Below, piece after piece: positions 9,326 through 18,111 of a DNA stretch of 64,000 nt (position 1 is its first letter; each line of letters opens with the position of its first letter). The DNA lies in assembly GCA_947497485.1 (NCBI GenBank), contig CANMHB010000002.1:1-64000 (forward strand), given 5' to 3'. Under the pieces are notes generated by a model that was given only the letters and a program-made list of their open reading frames with translations, was not told the origin of the DNA and made no database searches. Source of the stretch: Flavobacteriales bacterium. GTDB taxonomy: Bacteria; Bacteroidota; Bacteroidia; Flavobacteriales_D; Crocinitomicaceae. Both the position numbers and the translations under genes were made by a program.

Positions 9326-10722
9326 TACAAATAGTGTGTTTTGAAAAATTCAAACAATAACCTTACTCCTGCTCCCGTGCCACCGAATCCTCGGTAGTTT
9401 TCTTTTGAGTCGAGCCAAGTTGGACCAGCAACATCCATGTGAATGTAAGGTGATTTACAAAAATGTTCTAAAAATTTTCCGGCCGAAATCATTCCTGCAT
9501 TAGCGGTTCCAATATTTTTTAAATCTGCAATTTTAGATTTCATGTGCTCTTTGTAGTCATCCCAAAAAGGAAAGCGAACGACGCGCTCATGGGTTTCGTT
9601 TCCAGCTTTCTCAAGACTTTCAAAATACGAATCTTTTGCATTTCCCATGATGATGCTTGCTTCTGTTCCAATTGCTCTAACAGCTGCTCCTGTTAGCGTA
9701 GCTGCATCTATTACAACCTCAGGATTAAACTTGCCAGAATAAGCCAGAGCATCAGCCAAAATCATTCTTCCTTCTGCATCTGTATTTAAAACCTCAACGG
9801 TTGTGCCATCGAACATCGTTATCACATCACCCGGAGTGTAGGCATTGCCTCCTGGTCGATTGTCTGTTGCAGGAATTAAAGCAATAATATGAATTGGCAA
9901 TTGTTGCAAAGCAGCGAGATAAATTGCTCCAGCTACTGCAGCGGCGCCAGCCATATCGCTTTTCATGGTGTCCATTGAGCCTGGCGTAGGCTTTAAACTC
10001 AATCCACCTGTGTCGTAGACAACCCCTTTTCCAACTAAGACAATTGGTTTTTTGTTTTTAATTTTCTTCGGTTTATATTCCGCAATCGTAAATGTTGGTG
10101 GGTCTATCGAACCTTTATTCACAGCGAGTAAGCCCCCCATTTTTAAGGATTCGATTTGGGTTTTTTCGAGAACTTGAACTGAAAATCCGGCTTCCTTCCC
10201 TAAACCAACAACTTCCTCAGCTAATTGAGATGCATTAAGATGTGAAACTGGGGTATTTACAACATTTCTTGTCCAATAAACTGCTTTGATGGTATTGTTC
10301 AGTTCATTGATTTTATCTGTATCAACTTCTTCACTAACTAAAATTGTAGCAAACTTGTTTTCCTTTGCTTTGGTAAAAAAACGATTGAACTGGTAATTGG
10401 CAAGCGCAATTCCTTCCGCTAAATAAAGGACTGCTTTTTCTTTTCCCAGTAGCGCAATTTGCTCATCTGTTTCGGCGATCAGCGCTTGAATTTTTGAGCC
10501 AACGATTCTCAATTCTTCAGCTTTTTGATCATCTTTGACCATGAAAATAAATCGATTTTCAAGTTTCAGATAGTCGAATTTCTTTTCCGAATTTAAAAAG
10601 CGTTCTAACGCATCTTTCGAAATATATTCTGCAAACAGATTCTTTTTGGCCGCCCCTTTTCCAAGAATAAGCCCAATTGAGTTATCTCCAGAAATATCTT
10701 TACCGATTTTAATTGTCGTCAT
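9325..10722 (-). CDS. Leucyl aminopeptidase, M17 family
   Basis: I set the start at the ATG at 10722 (MTTIKIGKDISGD), giving 465 residues. A longer frame begins with a TTG at 10749, but this would contain the predicted promoter box at 10738-10745. The C-terminal catalytic domain shows the M17 hallmarks: VGKGVVYDTGGLSLKP (metal and substrate Lys), DMAGAAAVAGAI, and the signature NTDAEGRMILADAL. It is a cytoplasmic two-metal aminopeptidase that trims N-terminal residues from peptides. It is transcribed with pdxA, with a one-base overlap. Confidence 0.94.
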   Translation of the reverse strand: MTTIKIGKDISGDNSIGLILGKGAAKKNLFAEYISKDALERFLNSEKKFDYLKLENRFIFMVKDDQKAEELRIVGSKIQALIAETDEQIALLGKEKAVLYLAEGIALANYQFNRFFTKAKENKFATILVSEEVDTDKINELNNTIKAVYWTRNVVNTPVSHLNASQLAEEVVGLGKEAGFSVQVLEKTQIESLKMGGLLAVNKGSIDPPTFTIAEYKPKKIKNKKPIVLVGKGVVYDTGGLSLKPTPGSMDTMKSDMAGAAAVAGAIYLAALQQLPIHIIALIPATDNRPGGNAYTPGDVITMFDGTTVEVLNTDAEGRMILADALAYSGKFNPEVVIDAATLTGAAVRAIGTEASIIMGNAKDSYFESLEKAGNETHERVVRFPFWDDYKEHMKSKIADLKNIGTANAGMISAGKFLEHFCKSPYIHMDVAGPTWLDSKENYRGFGGTGAGVRLLFEFFKTHYL

Positions 10723-10737
10723 AAGTATCGTTTTGCA

Positions 10738-10745
10738 CAAAGTTA
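10738..10745 (-). promoter_or_regulatory. -7 box (TAACTTTG) for leucyl aminopeptidase-pdxA
   Basis: An exact TAnnTTTG match on the minus strand, 15 bases before the ATG at 10722. It implies a 5' leader of roughly 9 bases and decides against the upstream TTG start. Confidence 0.5.
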
Positions 10746-10802
10746 ACAAGTAAAATCAAACTTTGATTGAAGCCTTTTTGTGAATAAATGGAAATTCAAA
10801 AA

Positions 10803-11363
10803 TTAATAGAAAACAAGCAAGGCAATAAAGCCCAAAAATAGAAAAACGAGCAACACTTGAGGAATAAAGACAAAAGAATTTAGACCAGTTAAAAGTGCGA
10901 AGAACCCAATCCTTAAAAGACCATTTCTTTTGTTTATTTGAATAATTGCCATTTGTCTTTCTCCTATTACCCCCAACTTTTTCTCATTGCTAATGCGCAT
11001 CCATTCACCCACCAAAATGAGGGGAAGTAGAATATATCCTTGTGCAATTCCCATGTCTTTATATGACAAAAACGATTTAAACTCTTGCCAAAAATGGATG
11101 TCGCTTTGATGTAAATAAACCGCTGAATGAATGACCGTTAATTCGATTAAAAAGATTACCAACTGACGCACAAAAATTTTAGTTCGAGCTAAATTCGCTT
11201 CTTGGGTTAATTTCAATCGTTGTGGTAAAAATAATACTCTGACTAGTTGGTCTAGAATAAAAAATAATAGGATAAAGTAAAGATTCCAATTCCAGAAAAG
11301 GTATCCCATTAATGGAATAGCAACATCTCCAATTAACGAACTGATTTTTTCTATGCGGTTCAA
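10803..11363 (-). CDS. Multi-pass membrane protein of unknown function
   Basis: The 186-residue protein has about five hydrophobic segments (roughly 12-32, 33-50, 70-90, 110-122 and 150-186) separated by short basic loops, so it is an inner-membrane protein. I do not recognise a family. The only start near the preceding stop is TTG at 11363, giving a TTGA overlap with the TGA of the TPR lipoprotein gene; the next Met is residue 19. The overlap suggests coupled expression with the TPR protein. Confidence 0.7.
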   Translation of the reverse strand: MNRIEKISSLIGDVAIPLMGYLFWNWNLYFILLFFILDQLVRVLFLPQRLKLTQEANLARTKIFVRQLVIFLIELTVIHSAVYLHQSDIHFWQEFKSFLSYKDMGIAQGYILLPLILVGEWMRISNEKKLGVIGERQMAIIQINKRNGLLRIGFFALLTGLNSFVFIPQVLLVFLFLGFIALLVFY

Positions 11364-12370
11364 CGTTTTTTCTTTAAGATTGCAACCCTTTCTTTCGTCA
11401 GCTCAAAATTTGGATTATTTTTCAGTGCCTTGGAGTAGGAAAACAATGCGTTTGTAATATCATTCTTTTCTTCATAAATCATTCCCATGTTGTGATATGA
11501 TTCAACGTGCCGCGGCTCAATGTCAATAACCTTTTCATAGTAATACATGGCGCTATCTGGTTCATTTTCAGAAAACTGCTTCATATAACCAATTTGGAAA
11601 TAAGCAATAAAATACGTGCTATCTATTTGAATCATTTTTCGATAGAGGGACTTTGCAGCGGACTCCTTTCCAAAAAGTTGTTTCGCATATGCCAGCGAGT
11701 ACATTACATCCGGATTTTTGGGTTCAAGGCGATAAGCAGTTGTGTAGTACTCAATACAAATTGGGTCTTGAATACTTTCATAGAGCGAACCAAGCCACAA
11801 ATAACCAACGGTGAATTTAGGATCTTGCTGTACCGCGGTCTCATAGGATGAAACTGCTCGTTCAAAGTTTCCAAGATTACGATAGATACTTCCTTTCAAT
11901 AAATAAGCATCTCTGAATTTAGGGTCGATTCGCAATGCTTGATTGATGTATTTAAAAGCTTTTTCATTATCTTGTAAGAAACTATATGTGGTTGCTAATC
12001 CAACCAAAGCTTTTGGATTTTTAGCATCTTTTTTAATGATGAATTTAAACTGTTTTTGAGCCCTTAAAATATCATCCGTAGACTGATTGGGTTTATTCAA
12101 TAAAGCAACTGCATAAAGCAATCTTGTGTCTAATCTTGAACTATCCAAACGATAAGCTCTAGCACCATCTGCCATTGCTAATTCATAACGTAATTCTTGT
12201 ATAGCTTCATTTCCATGACGAACAAGCAAATCAACACTATCGGGATAAAGCTTTAACACACTATCGAGTTGAAGTCCTGTAAAGTGAATTGGTTTTACAT
12301 TTTTATTCGAATCACCGCAGGAAACGAAAAGGAACGAAAAAAGTAATGCAGCAAAAATTCTATAAATCAT
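11360..12370 (-). CDS. TPR-repeat lipoprotein
   Basis: The 336-residue protein starts with a lipoprotein signal peptide whose lipobox ends at Cys18 (FLFVSCGD). It then has a string of tetratricopeptide repeats from about 90 to the end, for example NPKALVGLATTYSFLQDNEK and FRDAYLLKGSIYRNLGNFER. TPRs mediate protein contacts; the partner is unknown. A TAATTTTG box at 12375-12382 on the same strand ends only 5 bases before the ATG, so a leaderless mRNA is possible. The stop overlaps the next gene by 4 bases. Confidence 0.88.
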   Translation of the reverse strand: MIYRIFAALLFSFLFVSCGDSNKNVKPIHFTGLQLDSVLKLYPDSVDLLVRHGNEAIQELRYELAMADGARAYRLDSSRLDTRLLYAVALLNKPNQSTDDILRAQKQFKFIIKKDAKNPKALVGLATTYSFLQDNEKAFKYINQALRIDPKFRDAYLLKGSIYRNLGNFERAVSSYETAVQQDPKFTVGYLWLGSLYESIQDPICIEYYTTAYRLEPKNPDVMYSLAYAKQLFGKESAAKSLYRKMIQIDSTYFIAYFQIGYMKQFSENEPDSAMYYYEKVIDIEPRHVESYHNMGMIYEEKNDITNALFSYSKALKNNPNFELTKERVAILKKKR

Positions 12371-12387
12371 TACACAAAATTAATTAT

Positions 12388-12418
12388 TTTGATTTGGATT
12401 GAATCTTACTTAATTTTG
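12388..12418 (+). promoter_or_regulatory. Promoter TTTG-N19-TAATTTTG
   Basis: TTTG at 12388-12391 and TAATTTTG at 12411-12418 are separated by 19 bases, the Bacteroidota -33/-7 layout. It precedes the ATG at 12439 by 20 bases. Confidence 0.65.
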
Positions 12419-12438
12419 TAGTCAGTTAGATATCAATT

Positions 12439-12687
12439 ATGAAGTTAAAATTCAGTTTGTTTTTCTGTTCTTGTTTTCTGTTAACCGTTCATGTTTTCAG
12501 TCAAGGGTGTTCTCAGTGTAAACTCCTTGCTGAACAAGGAAGCACTGCAGATGAAGCTTCGTTTGGAACGAATATCAACTTTGGGATCCTTTATTTGATG
12601 ATTATTCCCTATTTAATTCTCATTTTTTTATTTCGAAACCAAATTGGACGTTTTTTGAAAAGTATTTTCAAAGCGTCTGCCAAATAA
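12439..12687 (+). CDS. Small membrane protein with CxxC after a signal peptide
   Basis: The 82-residue protein has a signal peptide (SLFFCSCFLLTVHVFS, cleavage before QGCSQCK), a short extracytoplasmic segment with a CSQC motif, one transmembrane helix at about 52-68 (LYLMIIPYLILIFLF), and a basic cytoplasmic tail. Two cysteines three residues apart just past the cleavage site could bind metal or form a disulfide; this is inference. I cannot name a family. Its stop TAA is directly followed by the ATG of the pseudouridine synthase gene. Confidence 0.75.
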   Translation: MKLKFSLFFCSCFLLTVHVFSQGCSQCKLLAEQGSTADEASFGTNINFGILYLMIIPYLILIFLFRNQIGRFLKSIFKASAK

Positions 12688-14370
12688 ATGAGTTCTGAGA
12701 ATCATAAGTCTCTTTCCTGTTTCATTCCTCTAAAAGATAATTCATCAGAACTTATTTTACCAGAAAAACTAGATTATCCTTTTTATTACGATCCACATCC
12801 TCTGGCAATTAAGGCGGTCAAGGATCTTCAACAGAAACTTGAGAATTTTAATTACAACCATAATTTCGGCATCGGAAAAACCGATCGAGGAAATGCCATT
12901 GGCAAAATGTTCGGTGTTTTGGTGGTTGAAAATGATTCAGGTGAGATTGGTTATTTAGCTGCATTTTCAGGGAAATTGGGCGATCAAAATCACCATGAAG
13001 GTTTTGTTCCGCCTGTATTCGACATTTTACAAGAAGATGGGTTTTTCAAAAAAGGAGAAATTGAATTGAATGAACTGAATAGAAAAATTGAGTTTATTGA
13101 AAATTCAAAAGAATATTGTTATGCAATTCAATTCTTGGATAAGAGAAAAACAGAAAACGAAGAAAAAATCAATCAATTTAAGTCATTCTTAAAATCCGAA
13201 AAACAGAAACGCGATCAAATTCGGCAAGAAAACATTAATAACCTTTCTCAAGTTGAATTTGAGAAGTTAAATGAACTGTTAAAAACTGAGAGCATTTCGC
13301 AGCAATTGGAATTTAAAAGGTTAAAGAAATCTCTTGCTCATGAAATCAGTGAACTGGAACAGAATACATATGGAGAACTGCGAGAATTAAAGGAACTTCG
13401 AGCAACTAAATCTGCTGTGCTTCAACAAGCAATTTTCAGAGAGTATAAGTTTTTGAATTCAAAAAAACAGAATCAAAGTTTATTGGAAATATTTAGTAAA
13501 ACTGTTTTCAAAGTCCCACCGGCAGGAGCAGGAGAATGTGCAGCACCAAAATTATTTCAATATGCTTTTTTACATGATTTTAAACCAATTTGCATGGCCG
13601 AATTTTGGTGGGGAATGTCTCCGGACTCAGAAGTTCGTGTTCATAAGCAATTTTACCCTGCTTGTCGAGGAAAATGCGAACCTATTTTAGAACACATGCT
13701 GGAAGGATTAGAAATAGAAAAAAATCCAATGCTTTCGCAAGCTGAAGTTAAGGACTTGGAAATTGTTTTTGAAGATGAATGGTTGTTATTGGTTAACAAA
13801 CCTGCTGATTTTCTTTCGGTTCCTGGCAAAGAATTAAAGGATTCTGTTTTGGAGCGAATCAAAATCGATTATCCATTAGCTACCGGACCGCTTCTCGTTC
13901 ATCGATTAGACATGTCAACTTCCGGATTATTGTTGGTTGCAAAGACAGAATCAGTATACAAACATTTGCAAAATCAATTCATTCAACGAAAAGTCAGAAA
14001 AACCTACATGGCACTTTTAGATGGAATTGTAAACGAAAAAGAAGGAAACATCGATTTGCCTTTACGTGTTGATTTAGAAGATCGTCCGAAGCAGATGGTT
14101 TGTTACGAGCATGGGAAAAATGCGCTAACGGAGTTTAAAGTTTTAGAGATAAAAGATAACAAAACGAGGATAAAATTTTATCCAATCACTGGACGTACGC
14201 ATCAATTGCGTGTGCACGCTGCGCATCATTTGGGCTTGAATTGCCCAATAGTTGGTGATGATTTATACGGAACAAAAGCGAATCGTCTGCACTTGCACGC
14301 GGCAGAAATTGAGTTTACGCATCCGATTAGTAGGGAAAAAATGTTAGTGGATTGCAAAGCAGATTTTTAA
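12688..14370 (+). CDS. RluA-type RNA pseudouridine synthase with long N-terminal extension
   Basis: The 560-residue protein carries a C-terminal RluA-family catalytic domain at about 365-560 with the motif VHRLDMSTSGLLLVAK; the catalytic Asp is residue 408. The RTHQLRVHAAH segment is also typical. It isomerises uridine to pseudouridine in rRNA or tRNA. The first ~360 residues are not part of the classical RluA fold. They contain a conserved-looking block (GKMFGVLVVENDSGEIGYLA), a charged coiled-coil at about 120-255, and a Cys/Trp-rich block (AGAGECAAPKLF, MAEFWWG, ACRGKCEP). Similar long RluA homologues exist in other bacteria; the substrate is not predictable here. Confidence 0.9.
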   Translation: MSSENHKSLSCFIPLKDNSSELILPEKLDYPFYYDPHPLAIKAVKDLQQKLENFNYNHNFGIGKTDRGNAIGKMFGVLVVENDSGEIGYLAAFSGKLGDQNHHEGFVPPVFDILQEDGFFKKGEIELNELNRKIEFIENSKEYCYAIQFLDKRKTENEEKINQFKSFLKSEKQKRDQIRQENINNLSQVEFEKLNELLKTESISQQLEFKRLKKSLAHEISELEQNTYGELRELKELRATKSAVLQQAIFREYKFLNSKKQNQSLLEIFSKTVFKVPPAGAGECAAPKLFQYAFLHDFKPICMAEFWWGMSPDSEVRVHKQFYPACRGKCEPILEHMLEGLEIEKNPMLSQAEVKDLEIVFEDEWLLLVNKPADFLSVPGKELKDSVLERIKIDYPLATGPLLVHRLDMSTSGLLLVAKTESVYKHLQNQFIQRKVRKTYMALLDGIVNEKEGNIDLPLRVDLEDRPKQMVCYEHGKNALTEFKVLEIKDNKTRIKFYPITGRTHQLRVHAAHHLGLNCPIVGDDLYGTKANRLHLHAAEIEFTHPISREKMLVDCKADF

Positions 14371-14407
14371 TTTATTTGGAAAGGGTATAAATTGCGAATT
14401 GCTAACC

Positions 14408-14439
14408 TTTAGTTCGTAACTCGGTCGTTCGCAACTAAA
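14408..14439. repeat. Inverted repeat between convergent genes
   Basis: TTTAGTTCGTAAC and GTTCGCAACTAAA flank a 6-base spacer. The outer 7 bp pair perfectly and the inner part has three mismatches. It lies in the 90-base gap between the pseudouridine synthase and tktC stops and might act as a weak bidirectional terminator, but there is no strong T tract. Confidence 0.35.
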
Positions 14440-14460
14440 ACGTGAATCTGCAATCCAAAA

Positions 14461-15414
14461 TCACCCCTTCCTCCCAATCACTTTTTTCACGGCATCAACC
14501 ACATTTATCGTATCAATTCCATATTTCGCCATTAATTCCATGGGCGTTCCGCTTTCACCAAATGAATCGTTTACTGCCACATATTCGTGAGGAGATGGTA
14601 AATTTCTTGCTAAAACTTGAGCAACTGCATCGCCCAATCCGCCGTGCATCATATGTTCTTCAGCAGTAACAACGCAACCAGTTTTCGACACCGATTTTAA
14701 AATCGCTTCTTCATCCAAAGGTTTGATGGTGTGCATATTAATTAATTCCGCCGAAATTCCTTGTTCAGCCAACGTTTTAACTGCTTCAATCGATTTCCAA
14801 ACTAAGTGTCCACATGCGATTATGGTGACATCTGTTCCTTCATTCAAAACATCCGCTTTTCCGATTACGAATTTGGCATCTGGTTTTACAAAAATCGGCA
14901 TTACAGGACGGCCAAAACGCAAGTAAACAGGTCCTTGGTGATCTGCAATGGCGATTGTTGCTTGTTTGGTTTGGTTAAAATCTGCGGGAACGATTACAGT
15001 CATGTTTGGAAGCATACGCATCATACCTATATCTTCTAAAATCTGATGTGTTGCACCATCCTCGCCAAGAGTCAATCCGGCATGCGAAGCACAAATTTTT
15101 ACGTTTTTTTGGGAATAAGCTACCGACTGACGAATTTGGTCGTAAACCCGTCCTGTTGAGAAATTGGCAAACGTACCCGTGAAAGGAATTTTACCTCCGA
15201 TTGTCATTCCTGCCGCTAAACCAATCATATTTGCTTCAGCGATTCCAACTTGAAAAAAACGATCTGGATTCTCATTTTTGAAGGCATCCATTTTGAGTGA
15301 TCCAATTAAATCGGCACAAAGTGCAACCACATTAGGGTTTTTTCTACCCAATTCTGCCAATCCTTCTCCAAAACCTGATCGCGTGTCTTTGTTTCCAAGT
15401 ACTTCTATTTCCAT
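14461..15414 (-). CDS. Transketolase, C-terminal half (pyrimidine-binding and C domains)
   Basis: The 317-residue subunit contains the transketolase pyrimidine-binding domain ([70 protein letters not shown]) and the C-terminal domain ([20 protein letters not shown]). Together with the N-terminal half at 16767-17609 it makes a thiamine-diphosphate transketolase of the non-oxidative pentose phosphate pathway. Split transketolases are known in Bacteroidota and other phyla. Here the two halves are not adjacent: a VWA gene lies between, with only 3 bases from its stop to this ATG. Confidence 0.95.
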   Translation of the reverse strand: MEIEVLGNKDTRSGFGEGLAELGRKNPNVVALCADLIGSLKMDAFKNENPDRFFQVGIAEANMIGLAAGMTIGGKIPFTGTFANFSTGRVYDQIRQSVAYSQKNVKICASHAGLTLGEDGATHQILEDIGMMRMLPNMTVIVPADFNQTKQATIAIADHQGPVYLRFGRPVMPIFVKPDAKFVIGKADVLNEGTDVTIIACGHLVWKSIEAVKTLAEQGISAELINMHTIKPLDEEAILKSVSKTGCVVTAEEHMMHGGLGDAVAQVLARNLPSPHEYVAVNDSFGESGTPMELMAKYGIDTINVVDAVKKVIGRKG

Positions 15415-15417
15415 TTT

Positions 15418-16767
15418 CTATAAATTTATATTCAGTGTTCGATTTGATTCGATTTTAAAACTTTTTTCCTTCGTGTAGGCCGTTGACTTTTGCTCTTTTT
15501 CCCGATAAATAACCTTGTAATTCCCAGGCTGAAGTGTCCATTTTCCTTCTTTCAATCCATCTTCCAGATTACAAACCCATTCAAATGAATTATTTCCTTT
15601 ATCTACAAAAATTTGGCCGACTAATCCTTTCGTTGCAGTGTAATTAAACGTTCCCGATGCAATTACATCAATGATTGTCGTTTTGGATTGTGTTACTTCA
15701 ACACGCTGATAAGTTCTCGGCAAAGTAAAAATTTCAACATCGTAGGTTCCAACCAAGTATTTTTGGACTGAATTGAACGTTTGTGAATTGAGTGTTTGAG
15801 GATGATCTTTCAACGAAACACGCATATTGTAATTTGGGTTATTGATATTTTTAGTTGAAATCAATTTTATAAATCCTTGAGGAGCGTCGATTTGAATGAT
15901 GTTGTGTGTAAACTTTTGGAGCGCGACATTTTTCTTTTCAATTTTAGGAAGCGTGTTCACGACAATATCGTATTTCAGATTTGGATCCAAAATAAGTGTA
16001 TCTGGATTTCCGTAGCGATTAATTGTATGCGTCAAGGTATACTTTAAGTTTTGCGTTCCTGCTTCGTAAAGAAAAATGGTAACATTCGTTTCGGTTGGTT
16101 TTTTTGAAATATCATTCAAATTGATTTGTGCCGTTGTATTCAAAAGTGCTTTGGAGATAACATTCGACAAAACAACTTTGAACGCATCCTTACTTTCTGC
16201 GTCTGAATAGGAACCAATACACTTGAATTTTTCAAGGTACGACAAATCCATACCTAAACCAATAACGAAGGGAGTAACTTTCACGCCTTTGTCTTTTAGC
16301 TTTTTAGCGATCAAACAAGGGTCGTTATCACAAGATTCAAGTCCATCAGTAATTAAAATAATAAAGTTCCTAGCTAACGTATCTGGAAAATCACCTGCAG
16401 AAGCTTCTAAAGAACGAGCAATTGGTGTTGCGCCTTTTGCTCGAATTGTTCGAACTTTTGCTTGGATTGCATCAACGGTATTTGCGGCAAATGGCACTTC
16501 TAGTTTCGTGTCGGCGCAGTCCTGATAAGTGTTTGTGACTTCGGACTGATGTCCGTAAACCCGCAGTGCGATTTCTAAGTTTGGAACACCGCGTAGTTTT
16601 TCAACAGATTGAATTAAAATTTCCTTTGCGGCATCCATCCGGGTTTGTTTGTCCCAATCCAAATTCATCGAATTGGAGGCATCCAAAATAAAGAGAATCC
16701 GAGTTGTTTTCTGACTAAAAGTTAGTCCAAATGATGATAGAAATAATATGAAAAATAAGTTTCTCAC
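15418..16767 (-). CDS. Secreted von Willebrand factor A domain protein
   Basis: I start this gene at a GTG at 16767 (reading VRNLFFILFL), giving 449 residues. Its G is shared with the TAG stop of the transketolase N-half (TAGTG), and a signal peptide then falls at the N-terminus (cleavage near FSQ). A longer frame with an ATG at 16845 would overlap the neighbour by 79 bases and bury the signal peptide. A VWA domain follows at about 22-210 with an intact MIDAS motif DASNS (Asp29, Ser31, Ser33), the Thr in GATPIARS, and the Asp in LITDGLES. The C-terminal ~240 residues look like repeated small beta domains. VWA domains bind protein ligands through a metal ion. Why it sits inside the transketolase operon is unknown. 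Confidence 0.88.
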   Translation of the reverse strand: MRNLFFILFLSSFGLTFSQKTTRILFILDASNSMNLDWDKQTRMDAAKEILIQSVEKLRGVPNLEIALRVYGHQSEVTNTYQDCADTKLEVPFAANTVDAIQAKVRTIRAKGATPIARSLEASAGDFPDTLARNFIILITDGLESCDNDPCLIAKKLKDKGVKVTPFVIGLGMDLSYLEKFKCIGSYSDAESKDAFKVVLSNVISKALLNTTAQINLNDISKKPTETNVTIFLYEAGTQNLKYTLTHTINRYGNPDTLILDPNLKYDIVVNTLPKIEKKNVALQKFTHNIIQIDAPQGFIKLISTKNINNPNYNMRVSLKDHPQTLNSQTFNSVQKYLVGTYDVEIFTLPRTYQRVEVTQSKTTIIDVIASGTFNYTATKGLVGQIFVDKGNNSFEWVCNLEDGLKEGKWTLQPGNYKVIYREKEQKSTAYTKEKSFKIESNRTLNINL

Positions 16768-17609
16768 TAATAATCTCCCAAAGTTTCTTCTAATTGATTC
16801 AATGCTACCTGGAGTTGTTCCGCATTTGGCGCAGAACCATGCCATTTATGCGTTCCCATCATGTAATCTATTCCCTGTCCCATTTCAGTTTTCATAATGA
16901 TTACAACCGGCTTGCCTTTTCCGCAAAAATTCTTTGCCTCATTCATGACAGAACGCATATTTTCGAAATCATGACCATTCATATTGAAAACTTCCCATCC
17001 AAAAGCTTGCCATTTTAATTCTAGGTTACCAAGCGAAAGCACATCATCTACATCTCCATCAATTTGTCGACCATTGTAATCAATCGTTGCAATGATATTA
17101 TCTACCTTGTTTGCAGCGGCATACATTGCAGCTTCCCAAATTTGACCTTCTTGTAATTCACCATCTCCGTGTAAGGTGTAAACGATAGAATCATCTCCGT
17201 TTAATTTTTTCACTTGTGCAGCACCTATTCCAACGGATAGGCCTTGTCCAAGTGAGCCCGATGCCATTCTGATGCCTGGTAATTTCTTATCTGTAGAAGG
17301 ATGACCTTGTAATCGGGAGGATAACTTTCGAAATGTATTAAGTTCATTTACAGGAAAATAACCAGCCCTCGCCAATACGCTATACCAAACAGGCGAAATA
17401 TGTCCATTTGAAAGAAAAAACAAATCTTCATTTTTTCCATCCATTGAAAATTCTTTCGAATTAAAATTCATCCATTCAAAGTACAAAAATGTAAGGAAAT
17501 CAGCACAGCCCAATGAGCCACCTGGGTGCCCAGAATTAACAGCAGCTACCATTCTAACAATGTCTCTTCTTACTTGAGAGGCGATTTTTCGCAATTCTAA
17601 ATTATTCAT
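16767..17609 (-). CDS. Transketolase, N-terminal half (thiamine-diphosphate-binding)
   Basis: The 280-residue subunit has the transketolase N-domain: GHPGGSLGCADFLTFLYF near residue 27, SNGHISPVWYSVLARAGYF, GSLGQGLSVGIGAA, the ThDP-Mg motif HGDGELQEGQIWEAAMYA, and NGRQIDGDVDDV. It forms the active site with the C-half encoded at 14461-15414. The upstream gap carries a -7 box at 17632-17639. Its stop overlaps the VWA start by one base, so the three genes form one tight operon. Confidence 0.95.
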   Translation of the reverse strand: MNNLELRKIASQVRRDIVRMVAAVNSGHPGGSLGCADFLTFLYFEWMNFNSKEFSMDGKNEDLFFLSNGHISPVWYSVLARAGYFPVNELNTFRKLSSRLQGHPSTDKKLPGIRMASGSLGQGLSVGIGAAQVKKLNGDDSIVYTLHGDGELQEGQIWEAAMYAAANKVDNIIATIDYNGRQIDGDVDDVLSLGNLELKWQAFGWEVFNMNGHDFENMRSVMNEAKNFCGKGKPVVIIMKTEMGQGIDYMMGTHKWHGSAPNAEQLQVALNQLEETLGDY

Positions 17610-17631
17610 TTTTTTACTTAAAAATTCGAAA

Positions 17632-17639
17632 CAAAACTA
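17632..17639 (-). promoter_or_regulatory. -7 box (TAGTTTTG) of the transketolase operon
   Basis: TAGTTTTG on the minus strand matches TAnnTTTG and lies 22 bases before the ATG at 17609. No clear -33 element is visible. Confidence 0.5.
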
Positions 17640-17728
17640 AGTTTTATTATCTTAGTTGATTCTTGAAATATTTGAACAAAAGATGCAACTTTTCAACGAC
17701 TTAAATGTCTAACAAAATATTTGACTTT

Positions 17729-18103
17729 ATGAAACTAAAAAAACTAATTCTAGTTACACTTTGTATTTCTTTTTACAACCTGACATTTGCTCAAAAGAAT
17801 TTCTCAAAAGAATTATTAAAAAGTTACACCAAAATTGAACTTGAATCATTCAACGATAAAGATTTATCGGTTTTAGAATATGCTATCGATCACGCTTGTT
17901 ATAAAGTTTCGATACCTGAGGGGAAAGACACGAAACAATTTACAACAATTGTTTTACCTTCTGATTCCGGGACCTTGCGTTTTACAGATTTAGGGCTAAA
18001 AATTAAAGACGCTACTCAATACTTCATCGTTTCTGGCAAAAAAGAGCTTTTAGTTGTAAAAAGTCTTTACGTTCTAAACCTAGAAAAAAATAATCTGAAA
18101 TAA
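17729..18103 (+). CDS. Small secreted protein of unknown function
   Basis: From the ATG at 17729 the protein has 124 residues with a signal peptide (KLKKLILVTLCISFYNLTFAQ). An in-frame ATG at 17705 would add eight residues ahead of it; I prefer the shorter form because the signal peptide then begins at the start. The mature part has no motif that I recognise. It ends 8 bases before the next gene, a T9SS type B surface protein, so the two are probably co-transcribed and may share a surface role. Confidence 0.7.
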   Translation: MKLKKLILVTLCISFYNLTFAQKNFSKELLKSYTKIELESFNDKDLSVLEYAIDHACYKVSIPEGKDTKQFTTIVLPSDSGTLRFTDLGLKIKDATQYFIVSGKKELLVVKSLYVLNLEKNNLK

Positions 18104-18111
18104 ATTGTTTT

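Noticed and set aside
14461..17609. Transketolase as a broken gene split by a frameshift or insertion
   Set aside because: Each half has its own start, family-typical length and intact motifs, and split transketolases are known; the VWA gene is also intact.
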